From positions 1 to 64,000 of the forward strand of contig NZ_JANZXB010000012.1 of NCBI RefSeq assembly GCF_025371035.1: DNA of 64,000 nt. Reading direction: 5' to 3'. A program made the position numbers and the translations under genes. A model generated the notes under the pieces. That model was not told the origin of the DNA and searched no databases. It was given only the letters and a program-made list of their open reading frames with translations. The DNA comes from Sphingomonas sp. LC-1 (lineage in GTDB: Bacteria; Pseudomonadota; Alphaproteobacteria; Sphingomonadales; Sphingomonadaceae). Of this stretch, positions 45,349-53,737 are shown one piece after another; within the stretch, counting starts at the first letter, position 1, and every line of letters starts with the position of its first letter.

Positions 45349-45462
45349 GGGCATCCCGGTGTCGGACACAAACAGGGTGTCGGCGACGGCGCGGGGATCG
45401 GGGGGTGGGGAACCGCGGCCGCGTCGCCGACGGGGCCTCTTCGCGCCAATCGACGGCGCAGG

Positions 45463-45481
45463 CGACTTAAATGAATTTCAC
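45463..45481 (-). promoter_or_regulatory. 19-bp box upstream of the second RND operon
   Basis: On the minus strand this reads GTGAAATTCATTTAAGTCG, an A/T-rich island in G/C-rich DNA, about 115 bp upstream of the permease start and overlapping the end of the sensor kinase gene. An identical 19-mer is at 47543-47561 in the leader of the small secreted protein gene, in the same orientation relative to the downstream gene. It is a candidate binding site of the OmpR-type regulator encoded between the two copies. Confidence 0.55.
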
Positions 45482-46794
45482 GCCGCTGCCGGGATCAAAA
45501 TTTGCGCGCACAGGCCTGGCCCGGCATCCGACAGGTGAAGGCGAAAGCCGTGGAGGTGAAGGATTGCGACGACGACGCTGAGGCCAAGGCCGCTGCCCGG
45601 CGTGTCCTGGGCTTGGGCACCCCGATGGAAGCGGCGCAGCACCGCACCGCGCTCCTCAGGTGGGATGCCGGGGCCGTCATCGCGGACTTCGATACCGTTT
45701 CCGGCTTCGCCCGCGATCATCGCGATGCTCACCCGTCCGCCCGGCCTGCCGAATTTGATGGCATTGTCGATCAGATTGCTGAGCGCCTCGAACAGCAGCT
45801 TGTCGTCGCCCTCGACCGACAATGGTCTGGTCGCGACCGACAGCAGGACGTCGCGGTCCTCGGCCAGCGGTTCGTACAACTCGGCAACCCGCGCGACGAG
45901 CTCGGCGAGGTCGAGCTTACGGAACCCGGCTCGCCGTCGCCCGGCTTCCAGCTCGGAAATACGCAACAGCGCCGTGAACCGCTCCAGTACCAGGTCGAGA
46001 TCGGCCGTGGCCTGCCGGATCCCCATCGTCACCTTCGCGGTGTCGTCCGGCTCATGGCCCAATGCGTTCAGCGTCGCGCGGACGCGGGTGAGGGGGGTGC
46101 GCAGGTCATGCGCGACGGCATCGGTCACCCCCTTCACCTGCGCGACGACACGGCCGACCTCTTCGACGGTCGTGTTCACCGTCGCGGCGAACTGGTCCAG
46201 TTCGTCATGTCGGCCCGCGATCGGCATCCGGATCGAAAGGTCGCCTGCCGCAATTTCCCGACTGGCCCGTTGCAGCGCGCGGACGCGGCGGAGCGGCGCC
46301 CGGCTGAACCCGATCGCCGCCGCCGCGACGCACAACAGGGTCAACAGGCCGCTGACCAGCAGCGTGTCCAGAACGGTCCGGCGCAGGTCGAGGAGCAGGC
46401 TGATGTCGCGCCCGACCAGCAGCGTCTCGCCCTCGTGGGTCCGCAGCGCGACGAGGCGAAAGGGTCCTCGCGCACCGCCTTCCACATCGATCGGGTGGCC
46501 GGGGGACAGGGGGCGTAAGAGACGGACATTGCCGACGACCGGCGTACCGTCGCTCGCGATCAACGCCAGATAGTTGAACCCTGCGCGATTGCGCTGCAAC
46601 TCGGAACGAATGCGGTCGGGCAATTGCTCCGCAGGAACCTGCGACAGGGGCTGGGCGACCGCATGCAGGATGCGGTCGCTTCGTTCGGTGAGGTCGCGCG
46701 CGGTCGCCATATAGACCACGCCCAGCATTACGATCAGACCGATGACGAACACCGCCCCCAGCATGGCCGAAAGGCGGAACGTGCTGATCCGCAC
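45478..46794 (-). CDS. sensor histidine kinase
   Basis: 438 aa. TM1 (about 8-30), a periplasmic sensor of about 110 residues, TM2 (about 140-163), then HAMP (APLRRVRALQRASREIAAGDLSIRM), HisKA with the phospho-His in DAVAHDLRTPLTRVRATL, and HATPase_c with N-box NLIDNAIKFG, G1 VRDDGPGIP and G2 GSGLGLSVV. The GTG start at 46794 lies 22 bp after the response regulator stop. The pair sits just upstream of the second RND operon, a layout typical of pumps induced by their substrate through a two-component system. Confidence 0.92.
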   Translation of the reverse strand: MRISTFRLSAMLGAVFVIGLIVMLGVVYMATARDLTERSDRILHAVAQPLSQVPAEQLPDRIRSELQRNRAGFNYLALIASDGTPVVGNVRLLRPLSPGHPIDVEGGARGPFRLVALRTHEGETLLVGRDISLLLDLRRTVLDTLLVSGLLTLLCVAAAAIGFSRAPLRRVRALQRASREIAAGDLSIRMPIAGRHDELDQFAATVNTTVEEVGRVVAQVKGVTDAVAHDLRTPLTRVRATLNALGHEPDDTAKVTMGIRQATADLDLVLERFTALLRISELEAGRRRAGFRKLDLAELVARVAELYEPLAEDRDVLLSVATRPLSVEGDDKLLFEALSNLIDNAIKFGRPGGRVSIAMIAGEAGNGIEVRDDGPGIPPEERGAVLRRFHRGAQAQDTPGSGLGLSVVVAILHLHGFRLHLSDAGPGLCAQILIPAAA

Positions 46795-46816
46795 GATCTC
46801 CCGCCAGCGCAGCGGT

Positions 46817-47491
46817 TCATCCCCCGTCGAAGAGATAACCCTCTCCCTTGACCGTCTGGATGGCGCTGGGGTGGCCCGGCCGGTCGATCTTCTTGCGAAG
46901 CCGGGCGATATGGACGCTGATCAGATTGGCGCCCGGATCGAAATAATAGCCCCAGACCCGCTCGAAGATGATGCGCCGGGTCATCACCTCTCCTCGGTTA
47001 CGCATCAGGAATTCGAGCAGGCGGAATTCCATGTGGAGCAAACGGGTCGGTAGGCCGTCCACCCTTACCGTGCGGCGGACCAGATCGCATTCGATCCCGC
47101 TGCCACGCAGCACCACCGCCTCCGCCTGCTCGCGCCGCCGAAGCAGTACCTCGACGCGCATGGCCATCTCGGCAAAGTCGAACGGCTTGGTCAGATAATC
47201 GTCGCCGCCCGCACGCAGGCCCGCGATCCGCTCATCGACGTCGCTCAACGCGCTCAGCATCAGGACGGGGAGCGCGATATGCCGCTCCCGCAGCCCGGCG
47301 ACCAGCGCCAGCCCGTCGAGTCCGGGCAGCATCCGGTCGAGCGTGATCGCATCGAACGCTTCGCGGGTGGCCAGGTCCAGGCCGGTATCGCCATCGGCGG
47401 CACGGCTTACGGCGTGTCCGTGGCGTTCCAGTTCGGCGATGATCGCCATGGCGGTGGCGTCGTCGTCTTCGATGACCAGGATGGCAGCCAT
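46817..47491 (-). CDS. OmpR-family response regulator
   Basis: 224 aa. Receiver domain with acidic pocket EDDD, phospho-acceptor Asp in AITLDRMLPG and Lys in DDYLTKPFDF; then a winged-helix DNA-binding domain (LLHMEFRLLEFLMRNRGEVMTRRIIFERVW..NLISVHIARLRKKID..IQTVKGEGYLF). ATG 47491 (MAAILVIEDDD) is chosen by fit to the family; ATG 47512 is possible. It is the first gene of the RR-HK pair, divergent from a small exported protein gene whose leader contains one copy of the 19-bp box. Confidence 0.92.
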   Translation of the reverse strand: MAAILVIEDDDATAMAIIAELERHGHAVSRAADGDTGLDLATREAFDAITLDRMLPGLDGLALVAGLRERHIALPVLMLSALSDVDERIAGLRAGGDDYLTKPFDFAEMAMRVEVLLRRREQAEAVVLRGSGIECDLVRRTVRVDGLPTRLLHMEFRLLEFLMRNRGEVMTRRIIFERVWGYYFDPGANLISVHIARLRKKIDRPGHPSAIQTVKGEGYLFDGG

Positions 47492-47542
47492 GTCGTCGGC
47501 ATAGCCGGACATGCGGTACGACGCCAAGGCTCGCGACCTCAG

Positions 47543-47561
47543 GTGAAATTCATTTAAGTCG
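47543..47561 (+). promoter_or_regulatory. 19-bp box upstream of the small secreted protein
   Basis: GTGAAATTCATTTAAGTCG, identical to the box at 45463-45481 (inverted there). It lies in the 131-bp divergent region between the response regulator and the small secreted protein gene and could serve both. The TGAAATTCA part is nearly symmetrical. Confidence 0.55.
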
Positions 47562-47622
47562 GCGGAATCGTCCGTGCGAGCGAAACAGTGCGAAGCTCAA
47601 ACCGATGCTGAAAGGAGTTGCC

Positions 47623-47898
47623 ATGCGTGGCCTATGCGGGTGGCTAATTGCGATCTCGACCGGCCTCGGCGCGACTCCGGCGTTCGCATTGCAGAATCAG
47701 GGCGACATGTCCGACGATTGTTTTGCGATCGCGGCGCCGATGGCCGATGCGACGCCGTGCTTTCAGACGGGGCCTCGCAAATCGCATCGTCACGTTCGCC
47801 CTAATCCAAATCAGAGCGGCACAAGCGCCGGCACGCCGACCGTGCACGCCGGTAGCGCAATCCGCGAGGCAAAGGCTCATTCGTCCGGCCGATCCTGA
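47623..47898 (+). CDS. small secreted protein of unknown function
   Basis: 91 aa. ATG 47623 is supported by a perfect GAAAGGAG ribosome-binding site 6 nt upstream. The N-terminus is a convincing signal peptide (MRGLCGWLIAISTGLGATPAFA), leaving a mature part of about 69 residues with two Cys (DDCFAIAAPMADATPCF) and a His/Arg/Pro-rich tail (KSHRHVRPNPNQ). No known domain. Its leader shares an exact 19-bp box with the second RND operon, so it may be a periplasmic accessory or sensor partner of that pump; a metal-binding role is possible but unproven. Confidence 0.65.
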   Translation: MRGLCGWLIAISTGLGATPAFALQNQGDMSDDCFAIAAPMADATPCFQTGPRKSHRHVRPNPNQSGTSAGTPTVHAGSAIREAKAHSSGRS

Positions 47899-47965
47899 CG
47901 GGCTGGCCGGGCAATGCGTGGCGGAGCCGCACCTTTCGTGCCTCGGATCGGATCACGCGGCGCGT

Positions 47966-48838
47966 CTAGGCGATTGCTTCCGGCATGAAACCGGCTAGCC
48001 GGAGCGCGCCGTCGAGTGCATCGCCGAGAGGAACGCTGAGCCGCTCGACCGTGCGGGCGCGAAGCCATGGGCTGATGCGTGGCGCCAATCCGCCGACCAG
48101 TACGCATCGCGTCACGCCGCGCTCGAAGATCGTTTCGACGAAGCGCTCGATATGGCTGGCCGCTTCCTCGACGATCAACCGGGCGATCGGGTCGTTGGCC
48201 TCGGCATAGTCCATGACGAGCGGCGCGAAGCTGCCATAATCGCGCGGGGTCGCCCGATCCATCCAGGCGATCGCCTTGGCGGTGTCATGGTCGAAGCGTT
48301 CGGTGACCGCCGCGCTGAGCGGCGTCTTGTGGGTACGACCGTCGAGCGCGCGCAAGGCATGGCGCATCGCACTCAACCCCAGCGCCGCGGCACTTCCTTC
48401 GTCTGAGATCGGGAAGCCGTAGCCGCCGATGGTGAAATCCTGCCCGTCGATGCGCAGCTTGGCCGCGCTGCCCGTGCCGATGATCAGGATCGCGCCGTCC
48501 TGCCCCGCATGGGCACCCAGATTGGCGATCTGCGCATCGGTCGCGAACGCGACGGCCGCAAAGCCGAAGTCCAGTTCGGCCAGCGCCTCGCGGATGCCGA
48601 GCCGGCTGATCCCGGCAATGCCCATGCCCGCGCGGATGGTGCGGCGCTGCGTATCGGACAATCCGGCTTCGGACACCGCCTGGTCCGCCGTCTCCGTCAG
48701 CGTGCGGTAGAGCGGTTCGATCCCGATGCGGGCATTGGCAGGTCCTGAAAGACCATGCCCGATCACCGAACCCCGTTCGTCCACCAGCCGGGCCCGGCAG
48801 TGACTGCCGCCCGCATCGATCCCAAGATAATAGGTCAT
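47966..48838 (-). CDS. N-acetylglucosamine/glucosamine kinase, BadF/BadG type
   Basis: 290 aa, ASKHA fold. Phosphate-1 motif YYLGIDAGGSHCRARLVDE, adenosine and phosphate-2 parts ILIIGTGSAAKL and GGYGFPISDEGSAAALGL (the conserved DEGS found in GlcNAc kinases), and CVLVGGLAPRISPWL near the end. It would phosphorylate the free amino sugar released by the upstream GH84 enzyme to the 6-phosphate. ATG 48838 overlaps the D-lactate dehydrogenase stop by 4 bp. Glucosamine rather than GlcNAc as substrate cannot be excluded. Confidence 0.85.
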   Translation of the reverse strand: MTYYLGIDAGGSHCRARLVDERGSVIGHGLSGPANARIGIEPLYRTLTETADQAVSEAGLSDTQRRTIRAGMGIAGISRLGIREALAELDFGFAAVAFATDAQIANLGAHAGQDGAILIIGTGSAAKLRIDGQDFTIGGYGFPISDEGSAAALGLSAMRHALRALDGRTHKTPLSAAVTERFDHDTAKAIAWMDRATPRDYGSFAPLVMDYAEANDPIARLIVEEAASHIERFVETIFERGVTRCVLVGGLAPRISPWLRARTVERLSVPLGDALDGALRLAGFMPEAIA

Positions 48839-50547
48839 TGATGGTCTCCCTGGTCGGTGATGCCCCAGTTTCGGGCGCGAGGGGTCTGGCCGATGCCCGG
48901 ATTGAGCTGATTTCGCGGATCGATGCGGCGATAGAAATCCGCCAGTTGGGGCGGCGCGACATAGAGGTGGCCGACATTATGCTCGGCCGGATATTGGGCA
49001 CCGCGCGCGTCGAGCAGGGCCCAGAGCGCGTGTTCGAACGCGATGGGATCGTTGCCCTTTCGGATGATATAATCCTGATGGAAGACGTGGCAGAAGAAAT
49101 GGCCATAATAGAGCGTGTGGATCACCTGGTCGCCGAGCGCCGACGGCAACGCCTCGACCCAGGTTTCCGCATTGCGGGGAAGGGCGATGTCAAGCGCGAC
49201 GATGTCGGCAACCGCCTCTGTATGGACCGCCCGGTATCGCACCGCCGCGCCCGCCACCACGAAGCGATGGAGAAAGGCCTTGGCGCCGTCTTCCTTACCG
49301 CACGCCAGATGGTCGCCCTCATCATCGCCCGGAAACAGCCGAGCCAGCAAGGCGCGGGTCTCCGCGATCTGATCCCCCGAGACCTTCAGGATCAGGTGAT
49401 GCACGAAGCGGTCGCGGTAGCGCCGCATCCAGCCGGGCAGGTGATCGGGCATGAACCGCCCCGACCATTGCATCAAACGATCGCTCAAGCCCCGCGATAT
49501 GCGATCGGCGAACGCGTCGAACCGGGCCTTGGCCGCGAAGAGCGCCGGGAGCCGATCGGTGCCGAGCCGCTCAATCGCGAAGAACATGTCGCGCCCATAG
49601 CGATCCGCGATGTCGAAGGCGGTACGGTGAATATATTCGGCCGCGATCGGCAACCGGTCGAAATCGCGCAATATCGTTCTACGTAACTCGGCGAGCCGGT
49701 CGGGCGCATTGGTGCCGATATAGAAGGTGGCGCTATCCTCCTCCCGCACGAAGGTGTCGAGGCGTACCGCAAAGACGATCAGCTTTCCGGCGCTTCCCGA
49801 CGCCTCGAACAGGCAGCGGGGATCGGCGTTGAAGCGGGCGGGTATGTCGCTGTCGATCGCCCGGACATGCTCGGCATAGCTGTGGTCATGGGCCAAGCGA
49901 TCGGCGGCGGGGTCAATATCCGCCTCGGCGAAGTCCCCGGTATCGAGACGCGACAGAATCGTCTCGGGACCGTCGCCAAGTGCGATGCCCAAATGATTGA
50001 CCAGGGTCAGGCCGCCATCGGGCCCGACGGCGGCGAATAGCGCGAGTTGGGTATAGGCGGGGCCGCGCCGGATCAGCGATCCGCCCGAATTGTTGCACAC
50101 ACCGCCCACGACCGACGCGCCGAAACAGGACGATCCGATCACCGAATGCGGTTCGCGCCCATAGGGGCGCAGAGCCTTTTCAAGCTCATACAAGGTCGCG
50201 CCCGGCAGGCACACCACCTGCTCGCCATTTCGGATCACCCGCAGGTGCGACAGGCGGGTGGTACTGATGATAACGACGCCGCCGGGATAATCATCGCCAT
50301 CGGGTGTCGAGCCGCCGGTGAGCCCGGTGTTCGATGCCTGCATGATGATCGAGACATTGGCGGCGACGCAGGCCCTGACGACATGCCACAGTTCGACCAG
50401 ACTGCCCGGCTGCACCACCGCGATCGCCGGTCCGTTGCCGGTGCGATACCCCTTGCGGAACCGCGCCGTCGCGCGCGGCGTGGTAAGGAGGTGACGGCGG
50501 CCCACCGTGGCGCGGAGCGTTGCCAGCAGCGTCGCGGTGTCGGTCAT
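48835..50547 (-). CDS. dld: quinone-dependent D-lactate dehydrogenase
   Basis: 570 aa, matching E. coli Dld (571). It oxidises D-lactate to pyruvate with FAD and passes electrons to quinone at the inner membrane face. The N-terminal FAD domain contains IIMQASNTGLTGGSTPDG and GSSCFGASVVGGVCNNSGGSLIRRGPAYTQ. The C-terminal membrane-binding and cap parts include HTLYYGHFFCHVFHQDYIIRKG and AEHNVGHLYVAP. It lies between the GH84 gene (16 bp) and the sugar kinase gene (4-bp overlap). The MurQ reaction encoded 8 kb away releases D-lactate, which gives this enzyme an evident job here. Confidence 0.95.
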   Translation of the reverse strand: MTDTATLLATLRATVGRRHLLTTPRATARFRKGYRTGNGPAIAVVQPGSLVELWHVVRACVAANVSIIMQASNTGLTGGSTPDGDDYPGGVVIISTTRLSHLRVIRNGEQVVCLPGATLYELEKALRPYGREPHSVIGSSCFGASVVGGVCNNSGGSLIRRGPAYTQLALFAAVGPDGGLTLVNHLGIALGDGPETILSRLDTGDFAEADIDPAADRLAHDHSYAEHVRAIDSDIPARFNADPRCLFEASGSAGKLIVFAVRLDTFVREEDSATFYIGTNAPDRLAELRRTILRDFDRLPIAAEYIHRTAFDIADRYGRDMFFAIERLGTDRLPALFAAKARFDAFADRISRGLSDRLMQWSGRFMPDHLPGWMRRYRDRFVHHLILKVSGDQIAETRALLARLFPGDDEGDHLACGKEDGAKAFLHRFVVAGAAVRYRAVHTEAVADIVALDIALPRNAETWVEALPSALGDQVIHTLYYGHFFCHVFHQDYIIRKGNDPIAFEHALWALLDARGAQYPAEHNVGHLYVAPPQLADFYRRIDPRNQLNPGIGQTPRARNWGITDQGDHQ

Positions 50548-50563
50548 GGCCTTGGGGGCGGGG

Positions 50564-51667
50564 TCATTGGGTCTGAACCTCCTCGTCGGTCATCAGGTCC
50601 TTGCCGTCCAGCCAGACGATGATCTCGCGCGCCGCGGGGTGATCGATCGCGCTGTAGCGGGCACGGAGCCGATCCCCTCGCGGGCCGAGCCGATCATGGC
50701 CGACATCCTGCAACGCGGCGATATCCTGGCGCAGCATCCGGGCGAAGTCGTCGCCGAGAAGCCGCTCCGCCGCCTCGGCGAAAGCCGCGCCATAGCTATA
50801 ATCGTCGCCCCGGTCATATAGCATGGGCAGCGTCAGGGCGGGGATGCAGGTCAGATGCGCCTGGATCGCGGGATTGATGGCATGGCCGGTTACTCGTCCG
50901 GCGAGCCGCGCCGATCGCCCGGTGAGCCCGCGCAGATGCAGGAAGCGCGACATGCGGGCGCCGTCATTGACCGGATAATTGTCCCACAGGCAGACCGGCC
51001 GCCCCAGTTCCGCAGCCACCCGGTCGAGATGGGTGCCGCCGATCTCGGGCGAGCAAACCTCTTCGCCGGTCCAATAGACCTGCACCGCCGGGTCGAGCCC
51101 GCGCCCCAGATCGGCGAGATAATCGCACGGGCGTTCGCCGAAGACGAGGTCGAGCACCGGATCGTCGGAATAATAGGTCGGGCAGGTGAAGACGCGCGAC
51201 GCACGGGTCAGGCCGGCGCAGAAATTGACCACCTCCGCCTGGTTCCGCGCGAGGTCCGGCATGTCGCCGCGCAGGTCGTCGAACAGCACGGCGAGGTCGT
51301 CGATCCCGATCGCATCCAGATCGGCCAGCCTCCGCCTGAGATCGGCGCGGGCCTGATCGTCGAACGGGTGGGTCGATCCGACCGGCGTGATCGCGATTCC
51401 GAAACGCAGGCCCGCCGCGCGGCATTCGTCGGACAGGCGGGCCAGCATCCCGGTCTGTTCCCGGTCATGGCCGGTGCGCCAGTCGCGCCGCAGCGCCCGA
51501 TCTGCCTTGGGCCCATAATGATAAAAGGCGTAACCGGCCTGCCCGAGCGTCCTGACGACATGATCGCGTTCGTCCGGCGTCCAGATGCGACCGAACCGCC
51601 CCTCGATCAGGCCCAGGTCGGGGCATGGCGGGGCTGCTGCCGGAGACATGTCGATATGCGAAGTCAT
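50564..51667 (-). CDS. GH84-family beta-N-acetylglucosaminidase
   Basis: 367 aa. The N-terminal part matches the GH84 catalytic barrel: GLIEGRFGRIWTPDERDHVV..AFYHYGPKADRALRRDWR, with the double-Asp catalytic site in LAVLFDDLRGD (D130/D131), the pair used in substrate-assisted catalysis. No signal peptide is seen, so it is probably cytoplasmic, and the accessory domains of secreted GH84 enzymes are missing. It heads an operon with dld and a GlcNAc-type kinase. In this setting it could release GlcNAc from GlcNAc-anhydroMurNAc, the task of NagZ (GH3) elsewhere. ATG 51667 is used; ATG 51649 is possible. Confidence 0.85.
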   Translation of the reverse strand: MTSHIDMSPAAAPPCPDLGLIEGRFGRIWTPDERDHVVRTLGQAGYAFYHYGPKADRALRRDWRTGHDREQTGMLARLSDECRAAGLRFGIAITPVGSTHPFDDQARADLRRRLADLDAIGIDDLAVLFDDLRGDMPDLARNQAEVVNFCAGLTRASRVFTCPTYYSDDPVLDLVFGERPCDYLADLGRGLDPAVQVYWTGEEVCSPEIGGTHLDRVAAELGRPVCLWDNYPVNDGARMSRFLHLRGLTGRSARLAGRVTGHAINPAIQAHLTCIPALTLPMLYDRGDDYSYGAAFAEAAERLLGDDFARMLRQDIAALQDVGHDRLGPRGDRLRARYSAIDHPAAREIIVWLDGKDLMTDEEVQTQ

Positions 51668-51679
51668 GACGTAGTTTAG

Positions 51680-51719
51680 ATACCAGTTCGCCACTCTTCG
51701 CAAGTGGCATCCTATTGGT
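51680..51719. promoter_or_regulatory. candidate operator in the GH84/PP2C divergent promoter
   Basis: The 115-bp region between the two start codons has ATACCA (51680-51685), an inverted repeat GCCACT-CTTCGCA-AGTGGC (51690-51708) and ATTGGT (51714-51719). The ATACCA/TGGTAT-like half-sites resemble the direct repeats before the TonB receptor at 53735-53755. The GntR regulator at 59162 is a possible ligand. Confidence 0.35.
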
Positions 51720-51782
51720 TTGCATGAGCAGAGCAAAGTTGATAGCCTCCCATCGCATTCGAAATCGGATGGGGAGCATTTC

Positions 51783-52640
51783 ATGCTGAGGATCGACGTC
51801 GCGCTGTCCGATGGGCCGGGTCATGTGAATGAGGATGCGATCGGCCATTATGGCAATGCCGCCTGGGTGATCGATGGCGCAACCGGCGTCGGTCCGTCCG
51901 TGCTCGACGCGCCGAGCGATGCGGCATGGCTCGCGCAGACAGCGAACCGGCTGATCGCGGATGCCTTGGCCGAAGACCCGGCACGTCCCACCGTCGAAAT
52001 CCTTCGCACGGTCATGACGCGTTGTGCCGAGGCGTTGGGGCCGGTGCGATTGCGGACCGGGATCGACGCATGCGATCTCCCCTCGGCGGCCTTTGCCATG
52101 CTCCGCATCATCGGCGACATGGTCGAGATCACTTGCCTGGCCGATTGTCGTGTCGCGGCAGTCGATGACGCGGGTGCCGCCCGATTATTCGGTGCGTCGG
52201 ATCTGGATGCCATCGAGGCGCGGACGTTGGCTGCGGTCAAGGCGATCCATGACGAGGATTCGACGATCGACCCCGATGTCCTGAAGGCGCGGCTGATACC
52301 GGGATTGCGTGCCAATCGCTGCCTCAAGAATCGCGAGGGCGGCTATTGGGTGCTCGGTACCGAGCCTGCCGCTGCGGATCATGTGTGGCAGGCAACGCAT
52401 CCCCTGCAGCCCGGTCAGCGCTTCGCGATCGCCAGCGACGGGTTCCTGCGGCTCGTTGAATTGTTCGGCACTGCGACGCCCGCCGATCTTCTGGCGATCG
52501 CGATGCCGGAAGAGGGGCGCGCATGGCTGGCGCGATTGCGTGACATCGAGCGCGAGCCGGATTCGCTCCATCGTTACACCCGCGTGAAGCGGCACGACGA
52601 TGCCAGCCTGATCGTCTGCGCCTGGGACGCGTCGAACTGA
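51783..52640 (+). CDS. PP2C-like protein phosphatase
   Basis: 285 aa. PPM/PP2C metal-site motifs are present: NEDA (16-19), VIDGATG (D31/G32), AIASDGFLRL and the late RHDDASLIVC. This is close to a minimal PP2C; there is no membrane helix or sensor domain. It normally dephosphorylates Ser/Thr in proteins with Mn/Mg. ATG 51783 has GGGGAG 7 nt upstream. Its stop shares a base with the anmK start (TGATG), so the two are co-translated. Why a PP2C should be coupled to an amino-sugar kinase is unclear; removal of a phosphate from a sugar or a regulator are options. Confidence 0.75.
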   Translation: MLRIDVALSDGPGHVNEDAIGHYGNAAWVIDGATGVGPSVLDAPSDAAWLAQTANRLIADALAEDPARPTVEILRTVMTRCAEALGPVRLRTGIDACDLPSAAFAMLRIIGDMVEITCLADCRVAAVDDAGAARLFGASDLDAIEARTLAAVKAIHDEDSTIDPDVLKARLIPGLRANRCLKNREGGYWVLGTEPAAADHVWQATHPLQPGQRFAIASDGFLRLVELFGTATPADLLAIAMPEEGRAWLARLRDIEREPDSLHRYTRVKRHDDASLIVCAWDASN

Positions 52641-53737
52641 TGCTGGTGATGGGCTATATGAGCGGAACGTCGCTCGACGGCGTCGATGTCGCGTTGATCG
52701 AGACCGATGGCGAGCGGGTCGGGGGATTCGGCCCTGCCGCGATGATCCCGTTTGCGGCCGCCGATCGCGCCGTGGTCGAGCGTGCGACGCAGGATGCGCT
52801 GGCGTGGAACGGCCATGGGGTTGCACCACCTTCCTTCGAAGACGCGGCCGCCGTGATCCACCGGTCGCATGTCGCGGCGGGTGAGCGGGTTATCAAAGAG
52901 GCCGGGCGTCGCCCCGACCTGATCGGCTTTCACGGCCAGACGGTGCTTCATCGCCCTGAGCGTCGGCTTTCGGTCCAGATCGGCGATCCGCAGCGGCTGG
53001 CCGATGCCTTGAATGTGCCGGTCGTCGCGCAGATGCGGCAGGACGATCTGCAGGCTGGCGGGCAGGGGGCTCCGCTGGTGCCGGCCTATCACGCCGCGCT
53101 GGCCGAGCATCTTGGGCTGGAGAGGCCTGTCGCATTCCTCAATATCGGCGGCGTCGCGAACCTGACCTGGATCGGTTCGGACGGAACGCTGATCGCGTTC
53201 GATACGGGTCCCGGCAATGGATTGATCGACCAGGTCGTCCAAGCGCGCGGAGCGGGTCGCTATGACGATGGTGGTCGGTTCGCCGCTGCGGGCGCCGTCG
53301 ATACGCGTGTGCTGGCCGAGCTGCTGGCCCATGACTATTTTTGTGGGACGGGGGCGAAGTCGCTCGATCGCTACGATTTCCCGTTGGACTGGGCGGATGC
53401 CTGCTCGCTTGAAGACGCCTCGGCGACGCTGACCGCTTTCACGGCGGAAGCGGTGGCGTTGGCGGCGCGCAGTTTGCCGGCATCGCCCGAGCTTTGGGTC
53501 ATATGCGGCGGTGGCGGACATAATCCGGTTTTGATGGCGGCGTTGCGCGATCGGTTGGGACCGTGCCGGACGGCGGACGAAATCGGCCTGCGTAGCGACT
53601 TCGTCGAGGCCGAGGCAATGGCATTCTTGGCGGCGCGGAGCGCACTTGGCCTGCCGCTGACCTTCCCCGGCACGACGGGAGTTGCCGAACCGCTGACGGG
53701 CGGCTGGACATGGCAACCGACGACAATCAAACACTAA
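52640..53737 (+). CDS. anmK: anhydro-N-acetylmuramic acid kinase
   Basis: 365 aa. It converts 1,6-anhydroMurNAc plus ATP and water to MurNAc-6-phosphate in the cytoplasm. Signatures: GYMSGTSLDGVDVAL at the N-terminus, IGFHGQTVLHRP, VAFLNIGGVANLTWI, AFDTGPGNGLIDQ and ICGGGGHNPVLM. The length is typical for AnmK (about 370). Its product is the substrate of MurQ, encoded 4.5 kb downstream on the same strand. It follows the PP2C gene with TGATG overlap. Confidence 0.96.
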   Translation: MLVMGYMSGTSLDGVDVALIETDGERVGGFGPAAMIPFAAADRAVVERATQDALAWNGHGVAPPSFEDAAAVIHRSHVAAGERVIKEAGRRPDLIGFHGQTVLHRPERRLSVQIGDPQRLADALNVPVVAQMRQDDLQAGGQGAPLVPAYHAALAEHLGLERPVAFLNIGGVANLTWIGSDGTLIAFDTGPGNGLIDQVVQARGAGRYDDGGRFAAAGAVDTRVLAELLAHDYFCGTGAKSLDRYDFPLDWADACSLEDASATLTAFTAEAVALAARSLPASPELWVICGGGGHNPVLMAALRDRLGPCRTADEIGLRSDFVEAEAMAFLAARSALGLPLTFPGTTGVAEPLTGGWTWQPTTIKH

